Positions 40,426 to 53,900 of a stretch of DNA of 64,000 bases are shown one piece after another. The stretch is from Posidonia oceanica. Lineage: Eukaryota > Streptophyta > Magnoliopsida > Alismatales > Posidoniaceae. The notes below the pieces were generated by a model that saw only the letters and a program-made list of their open reading frames with translations, was not told where the DNA came from and made no database searches. Position numbers and translations under genes: made by a program. The stretch is from positions 77,916,501 to 77,980,500 of the forward strand of contig JAZBRS010000014.1 of the NCBI GenBank assembly GCA_037176725.1, written 5' to 3'. Every line of letters starts with the position of its first letter. The first letter of the stretch is position 1.

Positions 40426-43347
40426 TGTAGTAATCCTGAAATTCGGATCGTCCATGCACGATGCCAAAGCTCGCGTGCACCGATCAGAATTAGGTTCACT
40501 ATATGCAGGTGAATCTGATGAGGAAACTCAACTCAAAACACCAAAAGCAGAGACGAATGCCAAGAAAAATAAAGAAGAAAGACACAGAGTCGCCACCTGA
40601 TTTATTAAAAGGGAAAATTAGGAAAGCCGAGGAAAGAACGTGCAGAGAAAGACCATGCATTTTGAAAGCATGCAAAGATAAATGCAAATGCGAGACGTAA
40701 AGTCAATGCAATCCAGAGAATGGGCAAGGACTCTTGTTACGCGTAGGGAAGGTGTTAGCCACCCCCTACATGTCTGAGGAATCGGTCTTTCTTACTGATC
40801 CGCAAAGTGTCGCAAAATGTTGGTGCGAGGTGCTGGTTTATATTCGCCCTCAAGTGATATGCAAGATGTAATTAATAAACCATGCAAAGCTTAGCAAACT
40901 TGTTTTAAAAGCAATACAGCAAAGTTAAAGCGTTGCAAGCAGGCGATAAGCATGCAAGAAGCAAAACAAATGCTATACGGGTCGAGTAAACAAAACAAGG
41001 TGGCAGAAGGAAGCTATGTCCACTACCTGAGATGCTGCTGGAGTCGCCTACCATAGGGGCGACAGTGCCTGTCATCAGCAGAGCTGGCGGTAGAGAGCAC
41101 TTCTCCTGCTACCTCGGATAGTTGCAATCATTGCCAAGGAAAGCTATGCAAAACTTGAAATCGGCGATAAAACTTTAAAGATGCATGCTATGAGGCAAAA
41201 CTAGCATAAAAGCAAGGCGGGGCAAAGCGGGGCGGCGGTAAGTGAGCGGCGCAACCCTGATGCCTGAACTGCGACCAGGTCACTGCTGAGAGCAGCAACT
41301 GAGCTGGGTTGCCACAGTGAGTGGTGCCAGACTCAGTCGCCGGGCTCCTAGGCGACACAGCCAAGCACAGTATGGCAAGCAAAGGCCTTTGCTATAGAAA
41401 ACAAAGCATGTAGACTATGCGAAAACCAAAACTAAGCATGCAAAAATACAGATGGCATATCCACGAGCAAAACTATGCAGTTGCTTTGGAAAATGGCAAA
41501 ATGGGTTGTGAGCTACGGTGGCCTAAAGTCTAGCCGATGGGCTGCTGAAAATACAGTTGAGTCACCGGTGTGAACGGCGGCTCAACTAGCAGTCCTTGGC
41601 CGAAATGCAAAGCCAGATCTCGAACCCAAACCATGCAAGATTTGAAATCCAATGATGCAAACATGCAGAGCGATAAACTACGATCACAATGAAGTAAAAA
41701 TCATGTAAATCAGAGCTCTAGGCAACGAGATACACCAACGCAAAGTCCGACCGACAATCTGCTTGAGTTGCAGGTTAGTCGCCACCTAAGGCGGCGTCAC
41801 ATCTGCAACTCAACAGCTCAAACAGCGGACTTTGGAGCCAAATCTCGCTCCACACGCGATGCCAAATGTGCAACTAAACATGCAAAGCTAAAGACCAAAC
41901 ATCCATAAACGCATAGGAACAAACAGCATGCAAGCAGGTGGCTGGAATCTCTTGGAGCGTCGGCCCAAAGGTCGGCCGACGACAGTTGCTATTGCAGGTC
42001 AGTCGCCGCCTAGAGTGGTGCCTGACCTAGCAGTCCGGTGGACGGACTTCAATGGCGAACTGCGAGCTCCACATGATGCGAAAAGGACCGGAGAGGATCG
42101 AAAAACGTCGACAACGTTCCCATGAGTCCAACCACACCTTCGGTGTGGGAAATGATGGCTTGGAACGCTCCACCCACCTCCGCCTCTTTGCGCCGCCGGA
42201 GTCCGTTGGAGGTCGACCGCACGAGTGGCCAACGACCCAAGGGAATGGCTGGGAAGCATCGAGTGGTAGAGGGGAATGCTTGGGAGCATTCTTGAGCTAA
42301 GAAAAGGGACTGGGGTCTCTTTCCCACCTCCGCCGGCAGCTCGCCAGCATTGCCATGCCACCTTGGTCGTTAGCACGACTGAGGGCGCAAGAAGGGGAAC
42401 GGCCAGCACAGCTGTGAATGGAGGAGGTCCGGGAAGGTTCCCGAATCCTCAAGCATGCAAATGAGTTAAGGGTTCGACCTCGGGAGCTCACCGGAGTTGG
42501 CGGACAGGAGGTGGAAGAAGCTTGCCGGTGATGGGTTCGGAGGGCAATTGCGGGTGCGGGAAGGTGTGGGATCACTTAGGGAAGGAGGAGATCGCACAAG
42601 GAAGGTTGGGGGATTGCTCTGGTGCTCTTGGATTGCAAATGCAGTGCTTGCGTGAGTGGGTGTGATGGCTTGAAGTGGCAGTGGTGCATGGGTTTTGTTC
42701 AACAGCTGCAAAGGAGAAGGAAGGACGGCGTGGCAGGTGAGGCACAGAGGTGGTCGCGAGAGAGGCTATGAGAGCAGGTTCCACGCCAGGAAAGCAAGAG
42801 GATTAAGTGGGGAAGGGACAGCGAGTAAGTGCAGACTGACGAAGTCATCGTTGGCAGGGTGTTAGGCGGAAGTGGCGGTGAGGGGGAGGTGAGCGGGAAG
42901 GTCGCCGGCGGAGAGGGTGACTGGTGGTAGAGGAGTTAATGGTGCTTGGCTGCTAGCAGGTGGCGGTAGCGGTGAGTAAGTGTGGAGGGGACGGGCAGTG
43001 AGCGGAGGCGGTGACCGATGACGGCCGAGGCGGTGAGCTTGGGCGGTGATTCTGAGTTGCAGTCTAGTCACCTGTCGCAGTGACGCCTGGCTCAGTCGCC
43101 GCTTGTAGGCGTGACCAAGTCCAGTCGCCTGCTGGAGGGGCACCTAAACGTGCCACTCAGAAGCTGGGCTGCCAATGGGTTTGGGCTTGGATGCAAATGC
43201 TTAGGCTGAAATGGGAAAAGAAAATAGGTGATTTTGGGTTGGCTTTGGGTTTGGAATTGGGTAATTTTGAAATGGGCTTTGTAGTGCCACAACGAACCAA
43301 TCTTCGGCAATTTCCCAACAAAAGCCTGCCAAAATGGGGTGTCTACA
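40426..43347 (-). mobile_element. 3' LTR of element F, 2922 bp
   Basis: Plus-strand ends are TGTAGTAATCC and GGGGTGTCTACA. The 3' box is shortened (about 40587-40800). The middle (40980-42040) has repeated TCGCC..GGCG phrases as in LTR D. A donor-like site lies at 42489-42490 (CCG|GTGAGC on minus) and a GC-rich block follows. It is closest to LTR D in size and type. Confidence 0.8.
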
Positions 43348-43411
43348 GAAGCCCCTCCCTGAGCGAGGTCAAGCGAAACGAGACTACTGCTCAGGGTTGA
43401 CGAGACACCCC
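43336..43411 (-). promoter_or_regulatory. Polypurine tract with nested stem (F)
   Basis: On minus, CAGGGAGGGGCTTC precedes the LTR. Outer GGGGTGTC/GACACCCC and inner CCCTGAGC/GCTCAGGG stems are both perfect, as in A. Confidence 0.8.
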
Positions 43412-43544
43412 ACCCTACATCGGCAAGAGCACAGAGGCTAAATGCAGATGCGAATGTGAATGCGAATGCTGATGTGAATACTGATGCGAATGCTGATGCA
43501 ATGCGAATGATAATGTAGAGGGATGCTAAAGCAAGGCAGGATTG

Positions 43545-43989
43545 GACCTCGCATGAGAAAATAGGCGGGACTTCGTCCGCATGGAGCGAAGTCACAGGGG
43601 GGCTTGTCCTCGCACGAGGAAGCAAGCGGGCCTGACCTCGCACAAGGAAACATGCGGGATTTCGTCTGCACAGAGCGAAGTTGCATGGGGGCTTGTCCTC
43701 GCACGAGGAAGCAAGCGGGCCTGACCTCGCACTAGGAAATAGGCGGGACTTCGTCCGCACGGAGCGAAGTCGTAGGGGGGGCTTGTCCTCGCACGAGGAA
43801 GCAAGCGGTCCTGACCTCGCACGAGGAAACAGGCGAGACTTCGTCCGTACGGAGCGAAGTCGTAGGGGGGCTAGTCCTCGCATGAGGAAGCAAGCGGGCC
43901 TAACCTCGCACGAGGAAACAGGCGAGACTTCGTCTGCATGGAGTGAAGTCACAGGGGGGCTTGTCCTCACACAAGGAAGCAAGCAGGCC
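43545..43989 (-). repeat. CCTCG/CGAGG hairpin tandem repeats (F, left part)
   Basis: About 90-bp units with CCTCGCACGAGG stems and GACTTCGTCC..GGAGCGAAGTC stems. The array is cut at 43989 by LTR G and resumes at 50525. Confidence 0.9.
43985..43989. repeat. Target-site duplication of solo LTR G, left (AGGCC)
   Basis: Pairs with 50520-50524 (AAGCC), one mismatch. Joining the flanks restores the phase of the surrounding repeat unit. Confidence 0.8.
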
Positions 43990-44599
43990 TGTGAAATGCA
44001 CTCTTTTCTTCGAGGCTCTGGATCGAAGGGGGTCCGAAAGAGAGAGGCTTTCACGGATGGAGCGACGCGGAGGAGGGAAAGATAAGGGAAAAGGGAGTCG
44101 CCACCTAGTCTATTCAATCGGGAGACGAGGAAAATCGAGGAAATGCATGAAGAACATGCAAAACCACACAAGAAGATGCAGTTCAATGCAAATGCTATGC
44201 AAAGGGGATGTCTTGTACCAAGGACGAGGGCAAAAGGGTCATTGCAGGCCAGAGAAAGGGTAAGGACTCCTATTACGCGCGGGGAAGGTGTTAGGCACCC
44301 CCGACGCGCCCGAGAAGCGGTCTTTCTAGGCTTACGCTCGCTTTTGAGGGAAAATGCATGCTTCGATTGCCTAAATGCCATGAATGCCTAATTGGATGCT
44401 CAAATGTGTGCTCTAAGTATTGGGATGCATGCAAGGAATTAAACGTGCAATCTAAGTGCTCAGCAGCGCTGTCTGTGCTCCGAACCGGGCGAAACCCTAG
44501 TTCGTGAGAACTCCAAGCAGTAAGCATCACTGCCCTATATGCGAATGCAGGCGATAAAGCAAAACAGCGGTAAAACCATGCAATGTAGAGCGACATGCA

Positions 44600-45090
44600 A
44601 GAGAAAATGGTGTAAAATACGTAAAACGATGCGAGAAGCGGAAACGGCACGCAAAATGGTGCAAGAAAACAAGATCGATGCGCAAAATGATGCAAAAGAC
44701 GGAGCGAAACGCAAAACGATGCAAGAAAGCAAAGCGGGCACGCAAAATAGTGCCAAAACAAGGCGAGCACACAAAATGGTGCGAGAAAACAAAGCGGGCA
44801 TGCGAAACGGTGCCAAAACAGAGCAAGCACGCAAAACAGCACGAGAAAACAAAACGGGCACGCGAAACGGTGTCAAAACAGAGCAAGCATGCAAAACGGT
44901 GCGAGAAAACAAAACGAGCACGTGAAATGGTGCCAAAACGGAGCGTGTGCGCAAAACAGCGCAAGAAACAAAGCATGCGCACAAAACGATGCAAGAAACA
45001 AGGCATGCGCTCAAAACGGTGCGAAAAAACAGAACATGCGCGCAAAACGGCGCAAGAAACAATGCAGGCACGCGAAACGGTGCAAAGAAC
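44600..45090 (-). repeat. 60-bp tandem subrepeat in LTR G
   Basis: CCAAAACA/G phrases end at 44760, 44820, 44880 and 44940, a 60-bp period. Homologous to 8575-9255. Confidence 0.8.
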
Positions 45091-45099
45091 AAGGGAAAC

Positions 45100-45600
45100 A
45101 AACATCGAAAAAGCCACGCAATGCAGGGGTACGACAAGCAGAGACGGAAGCAAATCTAGGCGAAAAACAAGCGATACAGAAGTAAAGGCAAACATCAGAA
45201 AAGCCACGCAACGCAGGGGGTATGGCAAGCAAAGACGAAAGCAAATCCGGGCGAGAAAACAAGCGATGCAGAAGTAACAGCAAAACATCGGAAAAGCCAC
45301 GCAATGCAGGGGTACGGCAAGCAAAGATGAAAGCAAATCCGGGCGAGAAAACAAGCAATGCGAAAGTAAAAGCAAAACATCGAAAAAGCCACGCAATGCA
45401 GGGGTACGACAAGCAAAGACGAAAGCAAATCCGGGCGAGAAAACAAGTGATGCAGAAGCAAAAGCAAAACCTCGAAAAAATCCACGCAATGCAGGGGTAC
45501 GACAAGCAAAGGGGAAAGCAAATCCGGGCGAGAAAACAAGCGATGCAGAAGTAAAAGCAAAACCTCGAAAAAAGCCTCGCAATGCAGGGGTACGACAAGC
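45100..45600 (-). repeat. 91-92-bp tandem subrepeat in LTR G
   Basis: CCACGCAATGCAGGGG-type words recur about every 91-92 bp in roughly six units. Homologous to 8240-8565. Confidence 0.8.
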
Positions 45601-46058
45601 AAAGGGGAAGATTAGACGACATGACGGGCGTCAACCGAGCAGTTAGGGCTGCCAGCCCGGATGCAAAGGAGAGGTAAGCGGTGCGAGTGTAAGGACAAGG
45701 CACCGGAAGGACCACACAATGCAGGTGTGAAGACCTGCAAAGGGGAGAGGAAGCAAGCGGAGGGATCGCCACTATTCTGTGATCGTTTCCCACTAAACCG
45801 TCCCACGATGTGTCTCACACGCTGCCCAAAGCTCGCTGTGCAATCGGATCGTGGAAAAGGGGGAAGAAGACCGCAATCAGTAGCGAATCTGAGGGAAAAC
45901 TTAACCCAAAGCACTAGTGAGTACGCGAAGAGGGGAGACAGAGTTACTACACAAAGGGGGAGGCCTTAATCTACATGCACGGAAAACGAGATGCGAAAAC
46001 AATGCATGAAATGCAAATGGTGTGCAAATGTATGCTGTGCAAGGGTTCAGAAGGACTT

Positions 46059-46200
46059 ACCTTGGAGATCTGAGGCCTGATCTGAGAAGTGTTTGGTCCA
46101 TGCTGAAGAGCGCTCCACCAGGGTCGTCTAGGTAACTTAGTTGCGAAGATCTGACGGTCGGATCGAAAGATATTCCAGCTTCAAGGCAGAGGGGCCAGAA
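46059..46200 (-). other. Exon-like block and strong donor in LTR G
   Basis: On minus the block ends CCAAG|GTAAGT, with the GT at plus positions 46060-46059. Homologue of 7653-7785. Confidence 0.5.
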
Positions 46201-47703
46201 CAGGGGAGAAAAAAAGGATCTAAGTGTAAAGAAGGTCCTAGGGGTGTGCAAAATAGGTCCTCCCATGTAAATGGGAGCTAAGTGTGTTCAAAAGTGTCCT
46301 AGGAGACTGAGTGCAGAAAAAAGGGGAGTGCAATGTATGCAAAAATGCAAAGGGGGAGGACCTATGTGCAAATAGGAAGAGTGCAGGGGTTTATGTGCAA
46401 ATGAACCCTAAATGCATGCAAAAGAGTGCAAATGTGTGCAAGGGTGCTAACGCGAGGATGCATGGACTAAATGCAAGGTTAATTAGGACAGGTGTGTGTG
46501 CAAAATGCAAGAAAAAGGGGGCTAAGTGCAATTTCAGAAAACTTTAGGGACCTGAATGCAAAAAAAATAGTAAACGGGCACAAATCCCAAAAGAGAACCT
46601 GCAGGGGAGTCTCCTGCAACCTTGGAAAAGTTCGGACAGAAGGAACAAAGCCAAGAAACAACAAAAAAACCATAAAAGGTGGTCCCAGGGACCTATGTGC
46701 AAATTCCAAGAAAATCAAGGCCAAATAGCAAATCCAGGAAGAAAAATAGGCATGTACAGTCACAGTGGTGTTTGAAAACTTGGGTGCAACCTAAACAGGC
46801 TCTAGGTTTGAAGGCAAGGCCAAGGGAAAACGACATGAAAGTAAAACACAATGGGAGGACCTCTATGCAATAAAACAAAACAGGGGGCTTTCTTGCAAAA
46901 AGGAAACACACGTATTCAAAGCTCAGAGGGGTCCAAAAGCAAAAAAACCAAGATCAGGGGCTCTTTTACAATTTTTAAAGCGAGAAAGGGGATAAGGATG
47001 CTTACTGTGCGGACCTAGATGCAATAATCTAAACCTAAGGTGATATCATGCAATGCAGTATGATAAAAAGGGAAAAATCAAGTGAAAATAGACTGAGGAG
47101 GACCTAAATGCAAGAGTGAGTAAATGCAAGGGGGTGGACGCAAAAAGCCAGAAGACCACAGCATGCTAAGGACCAGACAGTAAATAAACAAAGAAGGGAT
47201 ACTTTTCATTAATGTTGCATGCAGTTAGCTTAGGGATTAAATGAAAAATCAAGTAAAAAGGACTAAGTTGCAGATATAGATAGCACAGGGATTAGGCTGC
47301 AAAATGCCCAAATAAGCACATGGTATTTAACATGGCAGTGGACCTAAGTGCAAGAAAATGAAAACTCAAGGGGCACACAGTAATATTAACATGATTTCCA
47401 TTACTGAAATAAATGACAAACTATATACAAGCACAGTAAAATGAATAAAGGACCGGCATGCAAATATAAGAAACTAAAGTACTTTTCATTAATGTAAATG
47501 AAACGAAAATAAAAAAACTATGCTTTGCTACAGTGACATGCAGAGATAAAATGCAGCACCAGAGGTCTGTGCGCGCTGGCGACGTCGCCAGGGAAGAAGC
47601 AGAGGTCTAGCGACCTCGGGAGGAGAGTACAGGCAATGAAAAGTAAAATGGAAAAGCCTAGAGGCAAGAGGGGGTTCAGGCGAACCCCCGGGAAAAGAAA
47701 ACT

Positions 47704-47705
47704 AC
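47704..47705 (-). promoter_or_regulatory. Candidate splice donor 1 in LTR G (CATAG|GTAGTT)
   Basis: Equivalent to 6149 in LTR A. Confidence 0.4.
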
Positions 47706-48163
47706 CTATGGTGTTGTCCAGAGCAAGCTGACGAAGCGAGGATGGCTGGCACTCTGAGACAGAACCAGAGAACGCTGTCGAAGCGACCGCGGAGCTTGGC
47801 GACAGGTCTGGCGTGATCGTGGGAGCAAGGCGAAGCTTTCTGGACGGAGAGAAGGTGGTTGCGCTGCGCTGGGTCCGGAGGTGGTTCTGGCACTGGAACA
47901 GTGGATGCAGGTGGGTCGTCCGGAGGCTCTGGAGCACTGGAGGGGCTGGGTAGGCTTGGGATCGCTCGAGTGAACACTCAGGATGCTCTCTGGATGCTTG
48001 CAATGGAGTGTCGTCCTCTGGAACGGGAGCAATTCCTCTGGTTTTGTTCGGGTCGTTTTTTGGGTCCAAGTGAATGTCAGGCCACAGAGGGGATGTGAGG
48101 GCAATTGGGGGCTATCGGGCGTGAGGTGGGGAGTGGCTCGAGGTCTGGGAGGCTGGCAGGGGC

Positions 48164-48187
48164 TTGAGCAACGAAGTCGTTGCTCAA
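48164..48187 (-). other. Short inverted repeat in LTR G
   Basis: Perfect 10-bp arms TTGAGCAACG/CGTTGCTCAA, homologue of 5668-5691. Confidence 0.8.
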
Positions 48188-50519
48188 ACCAAAGAAACTG
48201 GCAAGCTCTGGGTTGTGGCAGTCTCAGCGAGTGAGGGGCGAGACCGGACGGTGGTGACGCGAGCTGGGATGGTGGCTGTGACCGTTAGGAGGGTGGCTTG
48301 AATCGAGGTTGGCCACAGAAGTCGTGGGGGCGTCAGGAAGGAGTTAATGGAGTTGGACTGACATGGAGGGAATGAGCTGTAAGGGTGCTGTGGTGAGCTG
48401 GAGGGCTTACTGAGGGCTTGGTCCGGTGTAGGGGAAGCGTGGGTTCGAGGAAGATGGTCTGGATTTGGTCTGAGGGAGAGGAGAGGTGTTGGTTTGCTGG
48501 GATTCTGGTTTGGGAGAAGAATTGGGTTCTGTTGGGTGAGCTTGGTTCTGTAGGTGTTGGGTGCGGTTTCTGGGGAGGTTTAGGTGCTGGTGAGATTGGT
48601 TTTGTTTGAGGGGGAGCTTGGTTTGGTCTGGGTTCATGGGGTAAGGGTTTAGATGCTGTTTTGGCTTGGTTTTTTGGGTGAGCTTTGGGTGTTAATTTTT
48701 GCAGGTTGGTTTGGTTTTTTTGGATTTGAATGGGTGTCGGTCCTGCAGAGGGTTTAGGTGTTTGAGGAGGGCTTGGTTTTGCAGAAGAGATTGGGATTGG
48801 GTGAGCTGGGTTTGGCTTTGAGAAGGTTGAGCTTGGGTCCGGTTTTGCAGAAGAGATGGAGGCAGAGAAGGCCGGGCATTCGGGTGTTGATTTTTTTGGT
48901 TTTTTAGAGGGGGATTGGGCGGGAGAGAAGGAGTGAAAAGAGGAAGAAGGAGGAGGAAATAAGGATGGGGTGGAATGGGCCGGACCGGGCTCTGTAGGAA
49001 AAGAAAGAAAAAAAAAAAGAAAGAAAGGAAGAAAAGAAGAAAGGGAAAGGTAAAAGGGAAATAAGAAGAGAATAGAATAAAAATAAAAATAAAAATAAAA
49101 TAGAAGAGGATGGGGAAAGTTTTTTAGGATAGTTGTGTTTTAAGTTAGGACTTTGATTAAGTTTTTTAATGATTGTTTTTTGATTAGTTAGTTAGGATTA
49201 AAGCGTTTTAGTTTTAATTAGGGTTTTCTTCCCTTCAAATTGTTTTTGATTTTGTTTAATTGTTTGTTAAGTTTTTTCAAATTGTTGTCTGATCATGTTT
49301 TTCTTGTTAAATATTTGGGGTTTTGATTAGGGTTTTTTAAGGATTGTTTTAGATTAATTAAGGTGAGTTTTAGCTTTTGACTTTAATCTTTAAAGATTTT
49401 GTTTAAGTTTCCTTTTAGATTCGATTTTGATTTTTGCTTGTTAAGTTCTTTTTTAATATATTTTTTGTTGAGTTTTTTCTTGTTAGGTTTTTTAACCAAG
49501 TGTTTTTAGATTTTGGATTGTTTGCTTTCCTTTGTAATTAAGTTTTCAAATTGTTTCCTTTTAGGATTGTTAAGTTTTTCTTTCATAATTAGTTGCCTTA
49601 GCATTTTTAATTGTTTCTTTTCTTTTTAGGAATTATTTTTTGGTTGTTTTTAGTAGGGTTTTTACTTTTGCCTATTTTGATCACATTTTGGTATTTTCCT
49701 TGATTTTGTGGCATTTTCTTTTTGTTTGTATTGCATATTTTAGATTGCATTCTTGGTTTTTGGTTTTAGTTGGGTTTGATTAGGTTTTTGTTTTTAATTG
49801 TTTGTTTAATGTTTTTAAATTATTTATTTTAGGATTTTGATTTGTTTTTCTTTCGTTTTAGAGTTTTTTAAAGGTTTTTAAGGATTTTTTTAGGGATTTA
49901 GTAGAAGAGAGGAAAGGAGAAGAAAAAGGAAGAAGAAAGAGGAGAAATGAAGGAGTGGAGCAGAAAGAGAGGAGTTGAAAGAAAATAATTTTTAGAAAAT
50001 CAAGGAAAATGCTAAAAATAAGATAAAAATACAAATAAGATTCAGAAGTGATAGATGCTCAAGGTGGGCCTATAGCCAGGCAAGAAGAAGAGGGAGAAGG
50101 GAGAGAAAAGAAGGAGGATAATCAGGAGAGAGCGAGGAGAGAGAAAAGAATAATCTAGGAGAGAGAAAAGGATAATTTGGATAAATGAAGGGGTTAGAGA
50201 CTTAGGAAAGAGGTGAAATTTGGTGAGTGTGTGGCCTAGGATCTCTAGTGTTGGACCTAAGGTTTTGGTTTGGATTTGGGAAGGTTTTGGAAGGGTTTTG
50301 AGGTGTAGGAAAAGGGTAGTTTTACCTAAGTTTCCTAGGGTTTTGGGGGTGGTTTGAAAGTTTGGTTTTAGGGAATGATAATGGTTTTGGAATGGGAGAA
50401 GATTTAGGGTTGAAGGAGGGTGAGCTACCAGACTTAAGAACCAGTTCCAGAGTGCTTCCAGAGGGCTCCCAGAGTGCTCCCAGTGCTGGGACCCCTTAGT
50501 TAAAATGGGGTGTCTACAA

Positions 50520-50524
50520 AGCCT
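50520..50524. repeat. Target-site duplication of solo LTR G, right (AAGCC)
   Basis: Partner of 43985-43989. Confidence 0.75.
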
Positions 50525-50890
50525 GACCTCGCATGAGGAAACAGGTGGGACTTCGTCTGCACAGAGCAACGTCGCAGGGGGGCATGTCTTCGCACGAGGA
50601 AGCAAGCGGGGGACGCATAGGCTTGTCCTCGGCCGAGGAACAAGCGGGCCTGATCCTTGCACGAGGAAACAGGCAAAACTCCATTCACACAGAGCCTACG
50701 CTAGGGCTCGTTCTCGCACAAGGAAGCAAGCGCGGCTGATCCTCGCACAAGGAAATAGCCAGGGGACTCTGTCTGCACAGAGTCGAACAAAGGCTTGTCC
50801 TCGCACGAGGGAGCAAGCGGGCCTGTCCTCGCACGAGGAAATAGGTGGGGGACTTCGTCTGCACAGAGCAAAGTCGCGCAAAGAGCAAAG
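50525..50890 (-). repeat. CCTCG/CGAGG hairpin tandem repeats (F, right part)
   Basis: Continuation of the array 43545-43989. Confidence 0.9.
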
Positions 50891-50908
50891 AAAAGGAGAA
50901 GGGGAGAG

Positions 50909-50980
50909 ATATCATAGGGCAGCAAAAAAGATGCCTCTGGTATCAAGGATGATACCAGGGGGTAGCCGAAGCATCCATGG
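50909..50980 (-). repeat. Four-arm alternating inverted-repeat block (F, cut by H)
   Basis: Arms GATATCATAGGGC, GCCTCTGGTATC and GATACCAGGGGG; the fourth is cut after GCATCCATGG by the LTR of H. The last bases (CATGG) are the likely target duplication of H, whose partner is outside the window. Confidence 0.75.
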
Positions 50981-53900
50981 TGTAGTAATCCTGAAATTCA
51001 GATCGTCCATGCATGATACCAAAGCTCGCGTGCACCGATCGACATTAGGTTCACTATTAGCGGTGGGATTCGAGGAAGGAAACTCGACTTGGAAATGCTG
51101 GCAAAAGAGGAAAAAGAAAAGATAAGACAAATCAGAGTCGCCACCATGTTTATTAAGTCGAGAGACATGGAAAACCATGGAAATGCATAAAAGACATGCA
51201 AAATCATGCAAAAAATAATGCAATGCTATGCTATGACTTATGCCTAGGATGAGGACATAATGGTCATTACGGGCCAAGAGAAAGGGCAAGGACTCTTGTT
51301 ATATACAAGGAAGGTGTTAGGCACCCCGATACGTCCGAGAATCGGTCTTTCTTAGGCTTCCCGCTTGCATATGCAGGAAGATACATGCTTTGAATGCCTA
51401 AATGCCATGAATGCTTAATTACATGCTCTAAAGTATGCTCTAAGTGCTAAGCTGCGTGCAGGAAATTAAACGTGCAATCTATGTGCTCAGCAGCGCTGCT
51501 AATGTTCCGAACGGGCAAGCCCTGGTTCGTAAGAACTCCTAGGCGGTAAGCATCATTGCCCTAATGTAAATGCAGGCGATAAAACAAAAACAGCGGTGAA
51601 AACCATGCAATGTGAAGCGACAGGCAAAGGAAAGCAAAAGCAGGGGCGGACAACAGTGCAATGCAAGCGACATGCAAAGGAAAACGAAAGCAGGGGCGAA
51701 AAACAGTGCAATGCAAGTGACATGCAAAGGAAAACGAAAGTAGGGGCAGATAACTATGGAATGCAAGCATGCGATAAGCAAAAGAAGCAAAGCAGGGGCG
51801 ACAAAGCCTAATCTACATACACGAGAAAACAGATTGCGAAAACGATGCATACAATGCAAATGATAAGGCAATGAGTGCTATGCAGTGATTCAGATGGGAT
51901 TATCATGAAGATCTGAGGCCTGATTTGAAATAACTTTGGTTAGAATGAAAGATCATTCAACTAGGAAGACCAGGATAGTTAGATCGTGAAGATCCAACGG
52001 TTCGATCAAAAGTCATTCAGGAATCAAGTCAGATGGCTCAAGGGCCATCAAAAGTGGACTAGGCAGGGGTCTAAGTGCAAAATCTCCCTATGTGTGTGCA
52101 ATGCAGGGTGTCCTACATGCAATGAAGCTAAGGATGCTCAAAAGTATGCAAGGGTGCAATATGCAATGATATGGGAGTGCAATGCATGCAAGAATGCGAA
52201 TGCAGGGACCTATGTGCAATTAAAATAAATGCAGGGACTAAGTGCAATGTCATGGCAAAATGCAATGCAACAGGATAAATACATGTGAAAGTGGTAATGC
52301 AGCAATGCAATAGGCAAGCAAGAGCAGAATGCAACATTAATTAAAAGATGCATGCAATAATGCAAGAAATGGACCGACATGCAGTTTTGAAAGCATATGG
52401 GACCTAAGTGCAATGCAAAACAGGCAAGCAGACAACAGTTGGTTTTAGGACTAACATGCAATTAGACCTAACTATTGAATTTAAAATGCAAAGCAGCATG
52501 CAAGCATGAAGAAACTAGGCATAAGGACCTAGATGCAATTTTGAAAACATGCAAAGTTTAAAATGCAAAGCTAAACGGGCATGCAAACAGGCAACAGTTT
52601 AAAAAAATATGGATTGAAATGCAATTTGGAAAACTGTTGGGCATTTAAAGCAATGCAATATAATCAAAATTGCCATTTAAATGATGCATGCATGCAAAAT
52701 GGACTTAAATGCAATAAACACAAGTTACAGGACTTTATTGCAATGTAATAAAGTTTAAAATTGTATTTAAATGGCAGTTGGAAGCAAACTGGACCTAAAT
52801 GCAATAATGCAAACTTACTAGACTTTATTACAATGTAATAAGGTTTGAAATTACGTAAGTAAATCTCAGTTTAAAAGTAAATAGGACCTAAATGCAATAA
52901 TTGGAACTTGCAGGGCTTTATTTTAATGTAATAAAGTTTAAAATTCACATTTAAATCACAATTGAAATTGAACTAAACCTAAATGTAAAGATTAAAACCC
53001 AGAGGGCTTTATTAGAATGCAATAAGGTTAAAAAAATCACATTTGAATCATAGATGACATGTGACCGGACCTAAACGCAATTATTAAAACATGCAGTAGT
53101 TTAATGCAATGCAATATAGTTATAAATGCAGATTAAATGCTTTTCAATTGAAAAAGGACCTAAATGCAAACATAAAGAAACATGAGGGCCTAAATGCAAT
53201 GCAACAAAGAATTTTAAATAACTTGAGCTAAAGCTAGACTGAAACATAAATATAATAACATGCAATACTTTACTTCAATGCAATATAGTTTAAATCATGA
53301 ATTAAGTGATTTATAAACCAGAACTGGACTGCAAAGTAAATACGGTAAACTTAAGGGCTTTATTGCAATGCATGTAACGAAATTAAATTAAAGCTTTTAA
53401 ACTTAAGTGCTACAGTAGCTACAATGCCCTTCGAGCTTCAACTGACTGTGCCGGAGAAGGAAGCTGCTGCAGCGGCAGTCTGGCAGGCAGGCGGTGATGC
53501 TGGGGCATCTGGGAGCTGGGGACGGTGCATCCGAGTGCTCCGGTGGGTTCAACGGCGCGTGGCGGTGGTCGGAGCGTGCTGTCGATGTTGGCGGCTTGCT
53601 GCAGAGGAGGCCGGAGACTGTGCGGGTGCTAGAGGCTATTGCGGCGCTCGAAAGGCATGGGGCTGAGTTGATGGTGGTCCAGTGGTGCTCGAGGAGCGAT
53701 CCAGAAGGCTCAATGAGGTCTGGAGCACAGCGGTGCGCGGCAGAGCTACGGAACGTCGCTGGAGATGAAGGACTGTAGCGGCGGAGCTCGAATCGAGCAC
53801 CTAAGCTCTAAACCTACTTCTAACTAGCTAGGAAGCTGAAGAAGCATGCAAGGAAGCTAGGGAGGAGATTCGTTACCTGTGCAGAAGGCTGCCGACCTCG

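Larger units (their letters stand above)
43990..50519 (-). mobile_element. Solo LTR G, 6530 bp
   Basis: Plus-strand ends are TGTGAAATGC and GGGGTGTCTACA. It is a reverse-oriented relative of LTR A with the same order: 3' box (about 44095-44530), 60-bp subrepeats (44600-45090), 91-bp subrepeats (45100-45600), exon-like block (46061-46200), section with GGACCTA..TGCAA phrases (46240-47470), donor-like site (47704-47705), GC-rich block with hairpin, then a T/G-rich half without C (48600-50500). No internal domain or polypurine tract adjoins it; both flanks are the same tandem array, so it is a solo LTR left by recombination between the two LTRs of a full element. Confidence 0.85.
40426..50980 (-). 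mobile_element. Element F: 3' part, split by solo LTR G and broken by H
   Basis: On the minus strand, right to left: truncated four-arm block (50980-50909), CCTCG/CGAGG repeats (50890-50525), solo LTR G (50519-43990), the rest of the repeats (43989-43545), a short hexamer tract (43515-43440), polypurine tract and 3' LTR (43347-40426). The 5' part lies beyond element H. No coding part is visible. Confidence 0.75.

Noticed and set aside
53424..53780. Small ORFs in LTR H
   Set aside because: They are within the GC-rich LTR block and not conserved as proteins in other LTRs.
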